DNA from: Fragilaria crotonensis
Taxonomy: Eukaryota > Bacillariophyta > Fragilariophyceae > Fragilariales > Fragilariaceae
Assembly (NCBI GenBank): GCA_022925895.1
Contig: JAKSYS010000071.1
Location: 62,001-126,000, forward strand
DNA: 64,000 bases
Direction: 5' to 3'
Part shown: positions 1-10,781 of the stretch, one piece after another
How the letters are laid out: each line of letters starts with the position of its first letter
Position numbering within the stretch: the stretch's first letter is position 1
Position numbers and translations under genes: made by a program
The notes under the pieces: model-generated
What the model was told of the DNA's origin: nothing
Database searches by the model: none
The model's input: the letters and a program-made list of their open reading frames with translations, nothing else

Positions 1-1499
1 GGTGACGTTTGGATTAAGGAACGATCGACCCACTTGGCTATGTATAGATCATTTGTTGAAGATTGAAATAGGCGGTTGCCGATTGTTGCACCTTCATCTT
101 TTGCAGTGAGTTGACTGAATTCACGCTTGCGCGTATGTTTCTATCTTTGAAAGAAATCTGCATGACGGCAATGGCTAGCGTTGACTTAAGAAACGTTTTT
201 CTGCAGTCGTGCTCACGATACTTTGTGATCCCAGTCAAGTCGGTGGTCATTTGCAGCGTCTGCAACCACCGGTGATGCCTTGATTTACTACACCGCCGGG
301 TTCTTGGGGACATGTCTGTCGCAGAGTGGCCAACTGCATACCAGTTGAGCAGATTCGCTCATGCCTTGACTATGGCAATTGTCATTGTCTACTGGAGGTG
401 GATACACGAGTGAACATTCTTCCATTCCAATACCTTCGGACATGCAAGAAAGCTCCCCCACAACGGTAGTAGCTGAGTCATCAGCCCACAAAGCTGACCT
501 GCTGTCATGTCTGTTGGCTTAGTTACTTTTGTCAACGTGCATCACTGGTCATGATTGAGTCCGCTCTTCAGGTGAAGGAGGGTATTCACCATATATGCGT
601 TGTTTAAAATCTGGATATTCACAATCTTCAGGACAAAGCAGTATCATGTATCATCATTCCAGGTCATGGCTCCTGTTCTTCCTCAAATGAAACCGTTTGA
701 TGTTGATCGCCATTGTCAATTGCTCAAACCTGGATGCTGACACCTCACATGTAACGCTACCCCTACCAACTGAGAAGAACGTGCACCACCTTGAAGGTTT
801 GGATTCTCAGATGTTGTGTGTCCCCTTCTCCAGAATGATTACCGAAAATGCACAGGTGACTCCAGCATAACCTGCTGTCAGAGCCCAGAGTTTGTTGGAT
901 CCCGGGCGAACCAGACGTTCAATGCTTGTGCTATGCATCGTGTTTGTTGTTGTCGTCGTCGACACAACTTTGTATCCCCAACGTGATGATCCGAAAATCA
1001 TTTGGATTTGGTCAAGAACAGGCGTGGCCTGTCCGCTCGCATGTAAACCAAGACTCCTTTCACCTTTACACGAATGACACAAAACGCGCACCTCTTGGTC
1101 CTCGGGACTCGGGACTCGGGGTTTGAGCAAGACCAGTTCACCAACCGTAGGACATACGGTTATACTCGGAGTAGGTCATAGGCATACAAGATATCATGCT
1201 ATGCATACTCGAAATTGGGTACCAGGGTACAGTACCAGGTACTTCATTGTGTTCGGCTTCCGGGGCAATACTCAATGGATACTACCGGTAGTAGAGTACT
1301 AGTACTAGTAGTACTAGTAGTAGTACTACCGGTATGTAGTAGTAGAAGTTTGAAGTGGTCCTGGTACCTGGTAGTACAGAGTGTATAGTACTACCGGTAG
1401 TACATAGGAAATAGTCGTGCTGGAGTTGATCTGACTGAAGTTGAGCAATGGAACACCTTCCGTCTTCAGTCACAGTACACATTTCTCAATTCGCAAACC
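1..1499. other. Intergenic, no gene supported
   Basis: No open frame here resembles a known protein or has convincing splice structure. The only notable sequence is a dense tract of CTAGTAC, AGTACTAC and ACCGGT palindromes at about 1280-1410, just upstream of the copine start at 1500. A TGACGT bZIP-type core occurs at 3-8. Confidence 0.5.
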
Positions 1500-3572
1500 A
1501 TGTCGACCAGCCGACTGCAGCTCTCTTTGAACGCCAAGGGTCTCACCAACCTTGCGGGTCTGCGTATGCTCAACACCTCTGATCCCTTTGCTGTAGTGAC
1601 GGTGAGAGGAGATTCACCAAACAATCCTCCAGTAATTGTTGGGCAAACTGAAGTGTATGTTTAGTTCGTTTCCGCACCGTCGCAACCGCCATGTACATCC
1701 GTGCCCTTCATTGTTGCTCACGCGCTTTCTCTCTCCAGCGTCTATAACAACTTAAAGCCGCAATGGTCCACCGTCGTTTTCTTGGATGATTATGAGTTCG
1801 GTGTCCCGTACTATTTCGAAGTTGGAGTATTTGATTTTTCTGCAAAGAAGGTCGGCAAATCTGAATCGGACCTGGCTACGAAGTCAAGCGAAACAGGTCG
1901 TTTGATCACTGCTACCGAGTCGTCTCGGAATCTGTTTAAGGCAGGAAAGCTGCCGCACAAGATTATGGGAACAGCCTTGTTCGAAGTTGGTAAAATAATC
2001 GCGTCCAAAGGCAATTTGGCGTCGAAGTCGCTGCAGACTGGAGGAGTTCTTTATGCTCATATCGAGCGTAGTCGTGTGGATGGAGCCTTCGGTACTTTTG
2101 ATCTTCAGTTGCGGGGGCTCAGCTTGAAAAACCTCCGCTTGATGGGAAGCAAGAGTAATCCCTTCTATGAGCTATATAGAAAAGTCGATTCTCCGAATGG
2201 TGCGACTTGGTAAGTCCATTGCTCCGTGGTAGGTTTGTTGCAACGGCAAGGCGTTCCTGACCATTATGTGTTAGGAGAAGCGTTTACCGCTCAAATGTTG
2301 TCAAAGGCAACCTTAATCCAAAGTGGGAAGCGACAAGGCTGCCGCTAGATGCTGTGTGCAACGGTGACATGAACCGAGAAATGAAGGTGGTGGTTTGGGA
2401 CTACAACTCTCGATCTGGAAAACATCACAAAATGGGAGAGTTTGAGACGACAATGCAGCGATTCATTGATTGTAAGAATGATGGAGGCGATATCGACGAG
2501 GATGTGGCATTTAAATTGCGCCGAGGCGATAGTGTTGTCGGACATGTATTAGTGCTTCGCGCATCTACAATCCTAAAACCTGGTTATGAAGGCATTGAGC
2601 CAGCGACAGTTGCGAGTGAAACTGCACCGCGCCCAGAATTTCTGGATTACCTTCAAGGAGGATGCCAGATCAATCTTGCTGTCGCGATTGACTTTTCAGC
2701 TTCCAATGGTAAGGATCATAGCCTCGAGTCTTTAAGATTGTTTTCCATCTAATAGGATTTTTGCAGGTAATCCTATGCAGGAAGGCACACCGCATTATAT
2801 CTACCCGCCCTCTTCCAAAATGTTGAATTGCTACGAAAGGGCTATAATCGCCCTTGGTGCGGTTCTTGCAAGATACGATGACGATGGCCTGATTGCAACA
2901 CTGGGTTTCGGTGCGAAACTCGATTCGAAGGTACTCCACTGCTTCCAATGTGGCAAAGAAGTTGCGGTGCAGGGAGTGCAAGGAGTCTTGGATGCCTATC
3001 GAGGAGTGTTTGAAAAGTCGCTTGTAATGAGCTCTCCAACCGACTTCACTGAGGTGATAAGGACCGCATCTCAATACGCACAATGTGAACAGGTAAGGGT
3101 TCTCCTTTCGAATATCGCGTAGTAATTGGAATACGCGATAAATATATTGACAACTTCATTTCAGGAAATGGCGGAACAGGATGGTGATTTGTCGTACACC
3201 ATTCTTCTTATTTTCACGGCCGGCAAAATTCAAAACCTTAAGGAGACTAAACGAGTGCTTGTTGAAGCAAGCGACTCACCTCTTTCGCTGGTGATTGTTG
3301 GAATCGGCGATCATGATTTCGGTAATATGAAATGCTTGGAAAAGTACGACCCTGATGAGGGTGGTCGCGATATTACCACATTTGTTTGCTTTAACGAGTA
3401 TCAAGACTTGAAGTCACTGACCCAGGCTGTCCTCGATAAAATCCCTGACCAATTAGTTGAATTCTTTTATCAACGTGGCGTCATGCCAGGTCAAGCACAT
3501 GACATCGACGAAGCGACGGTCGAAATCATGCAAGCCGATGATGACGATCGCACAGTGAATTTCTTGGGCTAA
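1500..3572 (+). CDS. Copine (C2-C2-vWA), five exons
   Basis: Copines are calcium-dependent phospholipid-binding proteins that move to membranes through two N-terminal C2 domains and bind partners through a von Willebrand A-like copine domain. Proposed exons are 1500-1654, 1739-2209, 2275-2708, 2767-3092 and 3165-3572; all introns are GT-AG and the sum is 1794 nt (597 aa). The first C2 (about residues 4-150) contains TSDPFAVV and, after the first splice, NNLKPQW. The second contains SNPFYELY and GNLNPKW. The copine domain begins at DFSASNGNP, which is itself created by a splice, and runs through DGLIATLGFGAK to SPLSLVIVGIGDHDF. The length matches ordinary copines (about 530-600 aa). The start at 1500 is the first ATG of the only frame that splices cleanly. 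The gene converges with the WD-protein gene on the other strand. The family call is firm; exact exon ends are read from splice consensus only. Confidence 0.9.
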
Positions 3573-4242
3573 ATGAGCGGTCGCTATACGATCTGTAATT
3601 TGTAGTAGTTGTTACTTGTACATAGATGAGTAATGTTAACCTCTCAAAATTGTTTCATTCCTCTATGTTCGGAGCTGTGGCCGTGGTTTCACCGTGGCGC
3701 AAATTATGGTAGGGACAGAAATACAGCAGTCTTAACGAAAAAGGAGACGATCACTCTCGTGATTCACTCCTATATATGTCCTAGGAGTACAAAGAGTGAT
3801 TATCTTTAAGACATTACTTGTTCGTAAGAGAAATACAATTTGTTGCATCAAAGGAAAAAGTCGCAATTCCAGAAGCGTATCAACTTCGATGCCTCCACAG
3901 AGGCCTCTGATAAGTGCATCACCATCAATTCTCCGGAGCAGATTCGCACTCTTCCTGCCAATATTGAAACCAAGCGCGAAAGCCGCAGCATTGACACCAA
4001 CTCATGAAGCAAGAGTTCATGTTTGATGTCAGACTCCTACGCAACCCTCGCCATTGCAAACCAAAGCCAAACAAATGAACCATTCAGCATCATTCGTAAA
4101 TGCTTGAGAAGAGGAAACGGTTTATCCAATAGAATCTGTCAACGTGGCGTTTACAAGAATCCGTTACACCAGCTTCATACATCGACAATCCAACCTACGA
4201 GTGCACAGGGCTTCGCATGGAAGGCTGCCATGTCCAAGAGGA
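3573..4242. other. Intergenic between convergent genes
   Basis: Spacer between the copine stop and the stop of the minus-strand WD gene. One plus-strand frame ending near 4007 reads in a protein-like way (CITINSPEQIRTLP), but it has no ATG and no clear splice acceptor, so I do not call a gene. It may be untranslated sequence or an old exon. Confidence 0.4.
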
Positions 4243-6024
4243 TTACTGGGGCTGCCTCTCTAGAAATTCATCGGGCCCACCACAAAAGGTCAACTGATGG
4301 ATAGACCCCGCACATTGTGGAGCCTGCGGGACAACTTCGCCAGATTTGAACCAAAGACTCCATGCCTTGGATTTCCTTTTCATGACGTCATTTCCGTTCG
4401 AATCTTTATCGAACTGCCACGAAGGAGTTATTGTTGAACGAAGTTCGCAGTGAGGCATTCCAGTGCCGGACTGACCCTGCACTATTTGCGATGCCGCCTT
4501 CTGGCAGGATTTGGATCCCAAGAGCTGACCGTTAGTCAGGGACCATACGGCAAAGTGCCCTCTTCGATCGCTGTCGGAAAATGGTGATACTGCAAAAGTT
4601 TGACTCGGATCCACAGCTAAGCCTGAGCAATAAGTTGAAAGTGTAGGGTTGCCTTGGTCTGAGGGAACAGGAAGGTGCCAGAGTAACGCAGCCTTTTTCC
4701 TCGGCGACATCTTGCGAATGTCAAACATGTAACAGGATCCAAATGACTTTTTTGCAAGAAACACCCGTCCATTTGCGAGCGACAATATCGATGTAGATGA
4801 ACCCGCGTGGCGCTGAGGTTCCGCTACCAGCTGTATCTGCTTCGTGCGAGTATCGCAGAAGGATATCGAGCCGTTGCGATGTCCAAAAAGGATGGAATTC
4901 TCGTTCACGTAGTCCACACAAAGTGCGTCTGATTTCGAGAACTGACAGGTCTTCATGTGGAATGATGCCCCATAAAGAATGTCAGCGTAAATTGTCACCT
5001 CCTTCGCACTCGGGGTAATGCACGGTGCCACGGCAACCACGAAATTGCCCTTATCGAACAACGGATGGAACGCAATATCATTGCAAGCACCTCTGCTAAC
5101 ATCCACAGACATTAAATTTGAATTGTCTGGGCGCTGACTTATGACATCCATCTTTCCTGGTCTAGAACTAGTCAAGAGAGCAAGACTTGGGAAGTCATCA
5201 GAGGTCCTCGGGGCGAACCGTAGCATCAATTTGGTGCGATCACGTACAAACGAGGTGTTCCGTCCTGGCTCATCCAACATACTGTCTTCTATATGGCATG
5301 GGCGAGGACTTGACTCTCCCAGTCGGATGAAGCTTCCGCCATCGACCAAAGTTGCAATGTCAGGAAATCGAGAATAGTCAGATGACGCCTGTTGAACATC
5401 AAACGTTCTTGAGGATGAATGCAGATACATCTTGCAAAGCAGGTCCCATGGCATATCTGGCGTGGGTCTATCATCTGAGTTTTGTCGCTGCAAGTGGGGA
5501 AACATGAGTGTCCACAAATAACCACTGCGCGAGTCTACCGTCATTCTTGCCGACGGCACTACTTGCATGCGGTTTGTAACAATGCGGCCAGCCCAGTGAG
5601 ATCGAAGAGTCTGGTATCGTCGAGATGCGGAGCATACTTCGGTAACATGACCGATCATAGACGTAGGAATCAGCCGCATCGGGCAAAGGTCGTGATCGAC
5701 AAGGTTGTGTCCCCGCCATTGAAATTTGGTCGAAAAAGCTTCGTTGTTGACATCAGAATCTGTTTGGTGTTTCTTGCGATGCAACAAGCCAGAACTTTTC
5801 GGAAAATAAGCATTTGTTGCTGCATCATATTCGTAATCGCCAAGAACCGGAGGTGTCGTGGGCCTGCCAACAGCACTTGCCTCAGGACTTTCCGCCGAAC
5901 GCTTACGCCTTTGACGCTCCAGCTGCTCTTCAATTTCGCAGTTGGTCGATGACTCTTGTGGTCTGACGGATCGATTTCTCTCCTTCCGTCGCCTTCCACT
6001 AGATCGATTCTTTGGCTTGGCCAT
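4243..6024 (-). CDS. WD40-type protein, DCAF4-like
   Basis: A single-exon gene of 593 aa. The start at 6024 has a strong context (GCCATGG) and opens a basic N-terminus (MAKPKNRSSGRRRKERNRS). Near residue 70 a short segment (LGDYEYDAATNAYFP) resembles the tyrosine-rich PGFYYDPE..RYF motif that precedes the propeller in DCAF4/WDR21 proteins. The C-terminal half has weak WD-type blades: SILFGHRNGSISFCDTR, a blade ending CYMFDIRK, and FAVWSLTNGQLLGS. DCAF4 proteins are substrate receptors for CUL4-DDB1 ubiquitin ligases. That role is inferred from the layout, and the blades are too diverged to be sure; a generic WD40 protein is the alternative. The gene is convergent with copine and divergent from bL32m across a 977-bp intergenic region holding a duplicated TGACGT element. 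Confidence 0.55.
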   Translation of the reverse strand: MAKPKNRSSGRRRKERNRSVRPQESSTNCEIEEQLERQRRKRSAESPEASAVGRPTTPPVLGDYEYDAATNAYFPKSSGLLHRKKHQTDSDVNNEAFSTKFQWRGHNLVDHDLCPMRLIPTSMIGHVTEVCSASRRYQTLRSHWAGRIVTNRMQVVPSARMTVDSRSGYLWTLMFPHLQRQNSDDRPTPDMPWDLLCKMYLHSSSRTFDVQQASSDYSRFPDIATLVDGGSFIRLGESSPRPCHIEDSMLDEPGRNTSFVRDRTKLMLRFAPRTSDDFPSLALLTSSRPGKMDVISQRPDNSNLMSVDVSRGACNDIAFHPLFDKGNFVVAVAPCITPSAKEVTIYADILYGASFHMKTCQFSKSDALCVDYVNENSILFGHRNGSISFCDTRTKQIQLVAEPQRHAGSSTSILSLANGRVFLAKKSFGSCYMFDIRKMSPRKKAALLWHLPVPSDQGNPTLSTYCSGLAVDPSQTFAVSPFSDSDRRGHFAVWSLTNGQLLGSKSCQKAASQIVQGQSGTGMPHCELRSTITPSWQFDKDSNGNDVMKRKSKAWSLWFKSGEVVPQAPQCAGSIHQLTFCGGPDEFLERQPQ

Positions 6025-7001
6025 GGCACGCAAAACCAAGAACGTTTTGGACACCTCTCGTCATAACCTGCCACAGGATGAACGACTTATTGTTTGATTT
6101 CAAGCAGACAGACGATCAGCCGACATCAGCTGCATGGAGATGAGGAATTTGATATGAGCTGTTGAATAGAGACCCTATGGATTTTGGTTGTGGGGTTGAC
6201 TTGCTGTAATAGTTGTAAAGTCTGAGTCTGACGCCATCATCGTCAAGTCTGGGGAGCGTCTCTGTAGACTCCTACTAGTGAGTCCAGTATGATACCAGGT
6301 ACAAGTACTATATTGAACAATAGCACCAGAATCCGCAGTCCAGTGCAGGATGTATGTACAGTACAATTCTGGAGTAGACGAGTCCTACGAGGATTGTATT
6401 CATACAGTAGATAGTATGTGGTACGTGAAGGGGTGAGTACAGTGACGTACGTGAAGGGGTGAGTACAGTGACGTAATGCTCGACGTCCCTTCGATGCATG
6501 TCTCATTGGTATAAACTATAAACTGTAAATTGGTATTAAATTATGTCATGCTACATACAGTAGTCGTACTTGAGCCTGGTGCCCAGTCTTACCGTCAACG
6601 GTCACCATCGACGTCGCACGTCGCCCGTCGTCCTTTTCAGAACCACAGAGCACGCCATTGCACTTCGCGAACTCGTTGCCATCGTCGCCAACTGCTTTAT
6701 GTTTGCACTCCGTGCTTGTCCCAATTGCAGTAGGAAAGTAGAAGTACAAGTACAAGTACCTAGTACTGGAGTACTGAGTACTCAGTCCTAGAGTACTCTA
6801 TCATATTGTTTATTGCTCGCGTGTGACTTGACATCGGGTACCAGTACCTGGTACTACTCACCACATCAACACGCTTGAACGCACGCTGACTGCAGTGTGC
6901 TGGATCCACTTGGTCGTCAACTACGTCTCCCATTAGTTCCACCTCGCTTGTGGATTCGAAACACCTCCCAGAAGAATCCAACATCAAGAAGAAGAACCAG
7001 G
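6025..7001. promoter_or_regulatory. Divergent intergenic region, WD gene / bL32m
   Basis: 977 bp between two outward-facing genes. It contains a perfect 26-bp tandem duplication (6421-6446 and 6447-6472), each unit ending in TGACGT when read into the next base. A GTAC-rich palindromic tract follows at about 6730-6860 (AGTACAAGTACAAGTACC, GGAGTACTGAGTACTC). No coding frame here is convincing. Confidence 0.45.
6421..6472. repeat. 26-bp perfect tandem duplication with TGACGT cores
   Basis: Two identical 26-bp units beginning GTACGTGAAGGGG lie head to tail. The junction and the downstream edge each create a TGACGT hexamer, at 6442-6447 and 6468-6473. TGACGT is the core bound by bZIP factors, including aureochromes, and is the CO2/cAMP-responsive core reported in diatom carbonic anhydrase promoters. 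Its activity here is inference. Confidence 0.6.
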
Positions 7002-7331
7002 ATGATTAGATCAGGCATTTTTGCAATCGAGCATCTGGCCCGTCGCTTCAGTCTAATGCAACCGCAATTATGTGCATTTACACCAGGTGCTGCAACATCA
7101 TGCTTGGAACCTACAGTCTTTGATGACATTTCCATCTGGTTCGCAGTACCTAAACAAAAGGTATCGCATTCGAAGAAGCGTATGAAGCAAGCGAACAAGA
7201 ACGTCTTCCGCCCAAAAGAAAACATTGCAACCTGTCCTCGGACTGGCGAGGTGACCCTCAAGCATAGACTACCGTTCAATTGGAAAAATTACATTCCTAC
7301 ATTCGAATACGAACCGCGGGAAGGGAAGTAA
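7002..7331 (+). CDS. Mitochondrial ribosomal protein bL32m
   Basis: Large-subunit protein bL32 of the mitochondrial ribosome, 109 aa. The first half (MIRSGIFAIEHLARRFSLM and following) is basic and amphipathic, as expected of a mitochondrial presequence. The second half has the bL32 signature AVPKQKVSHSKKRMKQANK, followed by NIATCPRTGEVTLKHRLP. In bacterial bL32 this region carries a four-cysteine zinc ribbon; here only the single Cys of TCPRTGE is visible, so the zinc site has been lost. The frame is open upstream to about 6897, but the ATG at 7002 is preferred because it starts the presequence directly. The family call is strong and the mitochondrial location is inferred from the N-terminus. 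Confidence 0.85.
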   Translation: MIRSGIFAIEHLARRFSLMQPQLCAFTPGAATSCLEPTVFDDISIWFAVPKQKVSHSKKRMKQANKNVFRPKENIATCPRTGEVTLKHRLPFNWKNYIPTFEYEPREGK

Positions 7332-7930
7332 CCAGCTGCAGGTGACGAGTTATGGATACTGCGAGTTACGTTGTATGCGCAACAGGGATACAGTTGTAGG
7401 AGTTGAATCTTTACTAAAGAGGCATCTTGGCTCAAGACCTTGTCGTCGGATATCGTCGTCCAAAACTCACTCCCGCTCTTTCATGATACGAAGAGGCACA
7501 GTGGCGAATAAGGCTCGCAACTAAAGCATTATTGTAACTGTAAATGCGACAGAAGTAAACTCAAAACATATGACTACTTGCGGCACTTAGCCATTTAGCC
7601 GACCTTCAACTCCGGATTGTTGTGCACCAGCCTAGGAGCAGCACTGAAGAGCAATTTTGCCGCAAAGGACAAATCTAAAAGTTACGATCTCTCATTGGTT
7701 GGCTATCCCTTCGGAGATACCATGGGACTAGGATGTGTTTCGCATGTTGGAATAGTTCACTAACTCATTTATCGAATGACCCATAAACTGGGACTCAAAC
7801 TGGGAATCGAGCGAGCTGGACATTGCCCTGGATATTGCACTGGGTAACAAACTTGGCAAATAAATCTCTTGGCAACGAATTGGCAATGGACGGGCCGACA
7901 AATTTGGATCCGCATTCGAATTTGTCAATG
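7332..7930. other. Intergenic; decayed extension of the protease repeat
   Basis: Spacer between the bL32m stop and the stop of the minus-strand protease. On the minus strand at about 7755-7870 a different frame still reads in the repeat style of the protease tail (LPSLLPSAISRAMSSSLDSQ). The Pro-Ser repeat array therefore once extended past the present stop codon. No separate gene is supported. Confidence 0.5.
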
Positions 7931-9940
7931 CTACAGCGACCGGAGCATGGGCGTTGCCATTGACGAAGGACGCCCGCTAGGAATTGAGCTCGGTATAGCA
8001 CTTGGCATGGAACTGGGTAACAAGCTGGTTGAATCACTGGGCAATGAACTGGGAAACGAACTCGGCACCGAACTCGGCACCGAACTCGGCAACGAACTCG
8101 GCAACGAACTCGGCAACGAACTCGGCAACGAACTCGGCAACGAACTCGGCAACGAACTCGGCAACGAACTCGGCAACGAACTCGGCAACGGACTCGGCAA
8201 CGGACTCGGAAACGGACTCAGCAACGAACTCGGCAATGGACTCGGCAGCGGTGTCGGCAAGGAAGAGGGTTGAGAAGCCGAAAAGGATGGAAAAGATCCT
8301 ATTGACTGTGGTATTCGACGACGAGTCGGATTTCCTGTTGGCGATTGACTAGGCGACCAAGTGGGCGACGTTGTGGGGTCAAATGTCGGTTCGAAAGTCG
8401 GGGCAAGAGGTGATGGGGCAGGACCAAGGCCTTCGACTTTGAAGGTCATCACAGTCTGCGACGTTGAAATGTCATAGATCCGGATTCCGGTGGCTGAGCC
8501 GGTATATGAATTGGTATTCGGATACTGCGAATAGACAGTCGCTTCATATTCGACGGGTCCTGGTGTCAGCTCTTGTCCGGCGGTCCAAAAGTCTCCGCTA
8601 TCGCCTTCGTTCATACGATGCTCAAGATCATACTGTCGGTCCGCGGGTAAGACGGCAACTCGATAGTGTATTCCATTTCCAGGCCAACCAGTCATTCCAG
8701 GAAAACCGCCGTCGTTGTTCGCTTCCACGTTGTCATCAATCTTCCAAATCAAGAGACCACCATCCCAGAGGAGTGAATCAAAGCCAATCGGCTGTCGATT
8801 TTCGATCAGCAGGTACTCGTCGTAAGGGAAGCCGCTTCGGATGACGTAGACATCTGGAACAAGAGCGGATGGCTCGACCTGATACTCGCCGTCATGTGTG
8901 ATCTCAGTTGGTGTTAGCCATCCTACACGGATTTTACTCCATGGGCTCATATTGCTGGGGTAGGTCTGCGTACCATCGAGGCCATATGGTTGTGACATGA
9001 TGTCATAATAACCAGAGCCAAAGCCCTGTTGTCCCCACGGATTTGTTTCGTACAGATCCGGGAGTCCCCAAGTATGGATTAACTCGTGTGTCACAATGCC
9101 GATTCTCGCCATACTTTCATCGCAGCCACTCGCATCGTATTGGGACGGTGGTTGTAAGGCGGACGCGACGACGTACGCCCCAAGTTGGTATTTGCCGTCT
9201 AAGGATCCCCAAGTCTCTGCACCAAACGCGGTGGAGGCGTGTGCCCAGATGCGGTCATCGTACGATTGTCCATCACAATCGTTTAGCAAGTCTTCCGCCG
9301 GATATCCAGAGTGCATCATGATGACCACGTCAATCACTCCATCATTGTCTTGGTCGTACTCGGAAAAATTCAGTCCGAAGTTCTCGAGAAGGTTCAGTAC
9401 CGGATGCATGGCATTCACCAAAGAGGGACTCCGGCCAGAGACTTTCGCTGCATAGTATGCCTCGGTGTTGTCGGTTCGTATCCAGCTCATAACATCTGCT
9501 TCCATCGATAAGCTTCCGTAGGAGTTTTGTCTCAAATACTCAGCAACACTGCCTGTTGGTAGCAGAGTCTCATCTGTCTCCCCAGGACCGGCATTAAACA
9601 GAAAATCAATGTTCTCACGAGAGGGAAGCTTACGATTCTCGTGGCCTTTGAACTGTATGCACAGCACTAACGGCTTGATCGCGCCGGTCGCTTGCATGAG
9701 TTTCCGCGTCGCGGTTGTCCGTCGAACAAAGTGATCATCCCGTTGTAAACATTCGTAATCAGTGAGCGTTTCGCAGAAGTCGGGCGAGAGCAACTGCAAC
9801 CGAGACAGCGTTGAGTTTTGCTGAAGAATGCGACGTCTTCGGTCGATGGAGTATCGATTTTGAACGTCAGACCGAGATGGGGCAGAGCTTTGTACTGCCA
9901 AGACTGTCAACGCACCAAGCAAGATGGTCCGAAAACTCAT
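7931..9940 (-). CDS. Secreted M6-type metalloprotease with Pro-Ser repeat tail
   Basis: An intron-free gene of 669 aa from the ATG at 9940, which starts a signal peptide (MSFRTILLGALTVLAVQSSA). ATGs 6 and 51 bp upstream are possible but would bury the signal. The catalytic centre is HELIHTWGLPD near residue 285, matching HExxHxxGxxD with two His, the catalytic Glu and the third ligand Asp. GSGYYDIMSQPYG and SPWSKIRVGWLTP follow, as in M6 (immune inhibitor A-like) peptidases. DQDNDGVIDVVIMMHSG upstream is an Asp-rich, possibly calcium-binding segment. The C-terminal ~150 residues are low complexity: PTFEPTFDPTTSPTWSPS, then a PSSL array. Such tails are frequent in diatom wall or extracellular proteins. 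I infer a secreted, possibly frustule-associated protease; its substrate is unknown. Confidence 0.85.
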   Translation of the reverse strand: MSFRTILLGALTVLAVQSSAPSRSDVQNRYSIDRRRRILQQNSTLSRLQLLSPDFCETLTDYECLQRDDHFVRRTTATRKLMQATGAIKPLVLCIQFKGHENRKLPSRENIDFLFNAGPGETDETLLPTGSVAEYLRQNSYGSLSMEADVMSWIRTDNTEAYYAAKVSGRSPSLVNAMHPVLNLLENFGLNFSEYDQDNDGVIDVVIMMHSGYPAEDLLNDCDGQSYDDRIWAHASTAFGAETWGSLDGKYQLGAYVVASALQPPSQYDASGCDESMARIGIVTHELIHTWGLPDLYETNPWGQQGFGSGYYDIMSQPYGLDGTQTYPSNMSPWSKIRVGWLTPTEITHDGEYQVEPSALVPDVYVIRSGFPYDEYLLIENRQPIGFDSLLWDGGLLIWKIDDNVEANNDGGFPGMTGWPGNGIHYRVAVLPADRQYDLEHRMNEGDSGDFWTAGQELTPGPVEYEATVYSQYPNTNSYTGSATGIRIYDISTSQTVMTFKVEGLGPAPSPLAPTFEPTFDPTTSPTWSPSQSPTGNPTRRRIPQSIGSFPSFSASQPSSLPTPLPSPLPSSLLSPFPSPLPSPLPSSLPSSLPSSLPSSLPSSLPSSLPSSLPSSLPSSVPSSVPSSFPSSLPSDSTSLLPSSMPSAIPSSIPSGRPSSMATPMLRSL
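8030..8265. repeat. 12-bp coding minisatellite (PSSL repeat)
   Basis: About 18 near-identical 12-bp units (plus strand GGCAACGAACTC and variants) encode the PSSL tail of the protease on the minus strand. Because 12 is a multiple of three, the array is open in several frames on both strands, which produces long false plus-strand frames (NELG and TNSA repeats). The central units are identical and the edges degenerate, suggesting recent copy-number change. Confidence 0.85.
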
Positions 9941-10781
9941 GGGCATGGAATTGACTGCATTCGGAATACATTTATTAAGGAGACTCAACATGGAATGGCG
10001 ATTCGATCTGGTGCTGTTGATGCTGCGGCGTCAATGCTGTGTATGCCAAGATCAGACGGAAAAAATGAGTAGCAGAATCTGTCGAAAGAGTGATCAAAAT
10101 CGGCTCGACCGTAAAAGTGCGAGTAATTGCCTGGTATACCGACGTCGAGACTTCCGACTTGCCACTCGCTAAATGGCCCAAGAAAAGATACCTACGGTAC
10201 CACAGTACGGATTTGGGTGCTTCCCTATAACAGTAGCGTTTCGAGAATTCGTCTGTCGCGAAAGTACTCCCGTCCGTCGACTCCCAGTCCCAAAATCGCC
10301 ACAAAGGTCGGACTCACGTTTCTGCGACGAGAATGCACATTGCGAATAGTACAGTACTGGACGGAGTATGATGTACTTGTACTCTAGCCTCTACCGGTAG
10401 CATGACAGCATGACAGTACGCGTGAGAAAGGGGTCTGGCCTTCGATATCAATGCTACGTGAACTTGTACCAAGAGTATCGGAGACAAAGAAGGCTTGAAA
10501 TGTGCGTTTTGCAGTCTGTCATTTGTCCTCGTTGACGGTGGACCTTGGTCCAGTAAATTTGGATTTTTCAGTACCAGTACCATACTTCTTGCATAAGAGG
10601 CAGTGCAAATTATTTACAGGTCAGGGAAGTTACGGTTGCAACGAGCTGACACATGCGGTCGCCTGATGGTGCTACCAGCGCACTGGTTGCCCGGTGGATA
10701 GCCATGTTGATGATAATCGACGACGCACGAAGTTAAGTCGGTTCTATAGTTGCACAGGTCTCAAATCACCTCAACCTTCTT
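9941..10781. promoter_or_regulatory. Divergent intergenic region, protease / bL35m
   Basis: 841 bp between the protease start (minus) and the bL35m start (plus). It contains scattered short palindromes, for example CTACCGGTAGCATG near 10391. No frame is convincing; this is presumed to hold both promoters. Confidence 0.4.

Noticed and set aside
3845-4007. Protein-like plus-strand frame after copine
   Set aside because: It has no ATG, no clear acceptor and no family match, so it is noted only in the intergenic entry.
7869-8352. Plus-strand frames with NELG and TNSA repeats
   Set aside because: They are the antisense reading of the 12-bp PSSL array in the protease gene, which stays open in all frames because the unit is a multiple of three.
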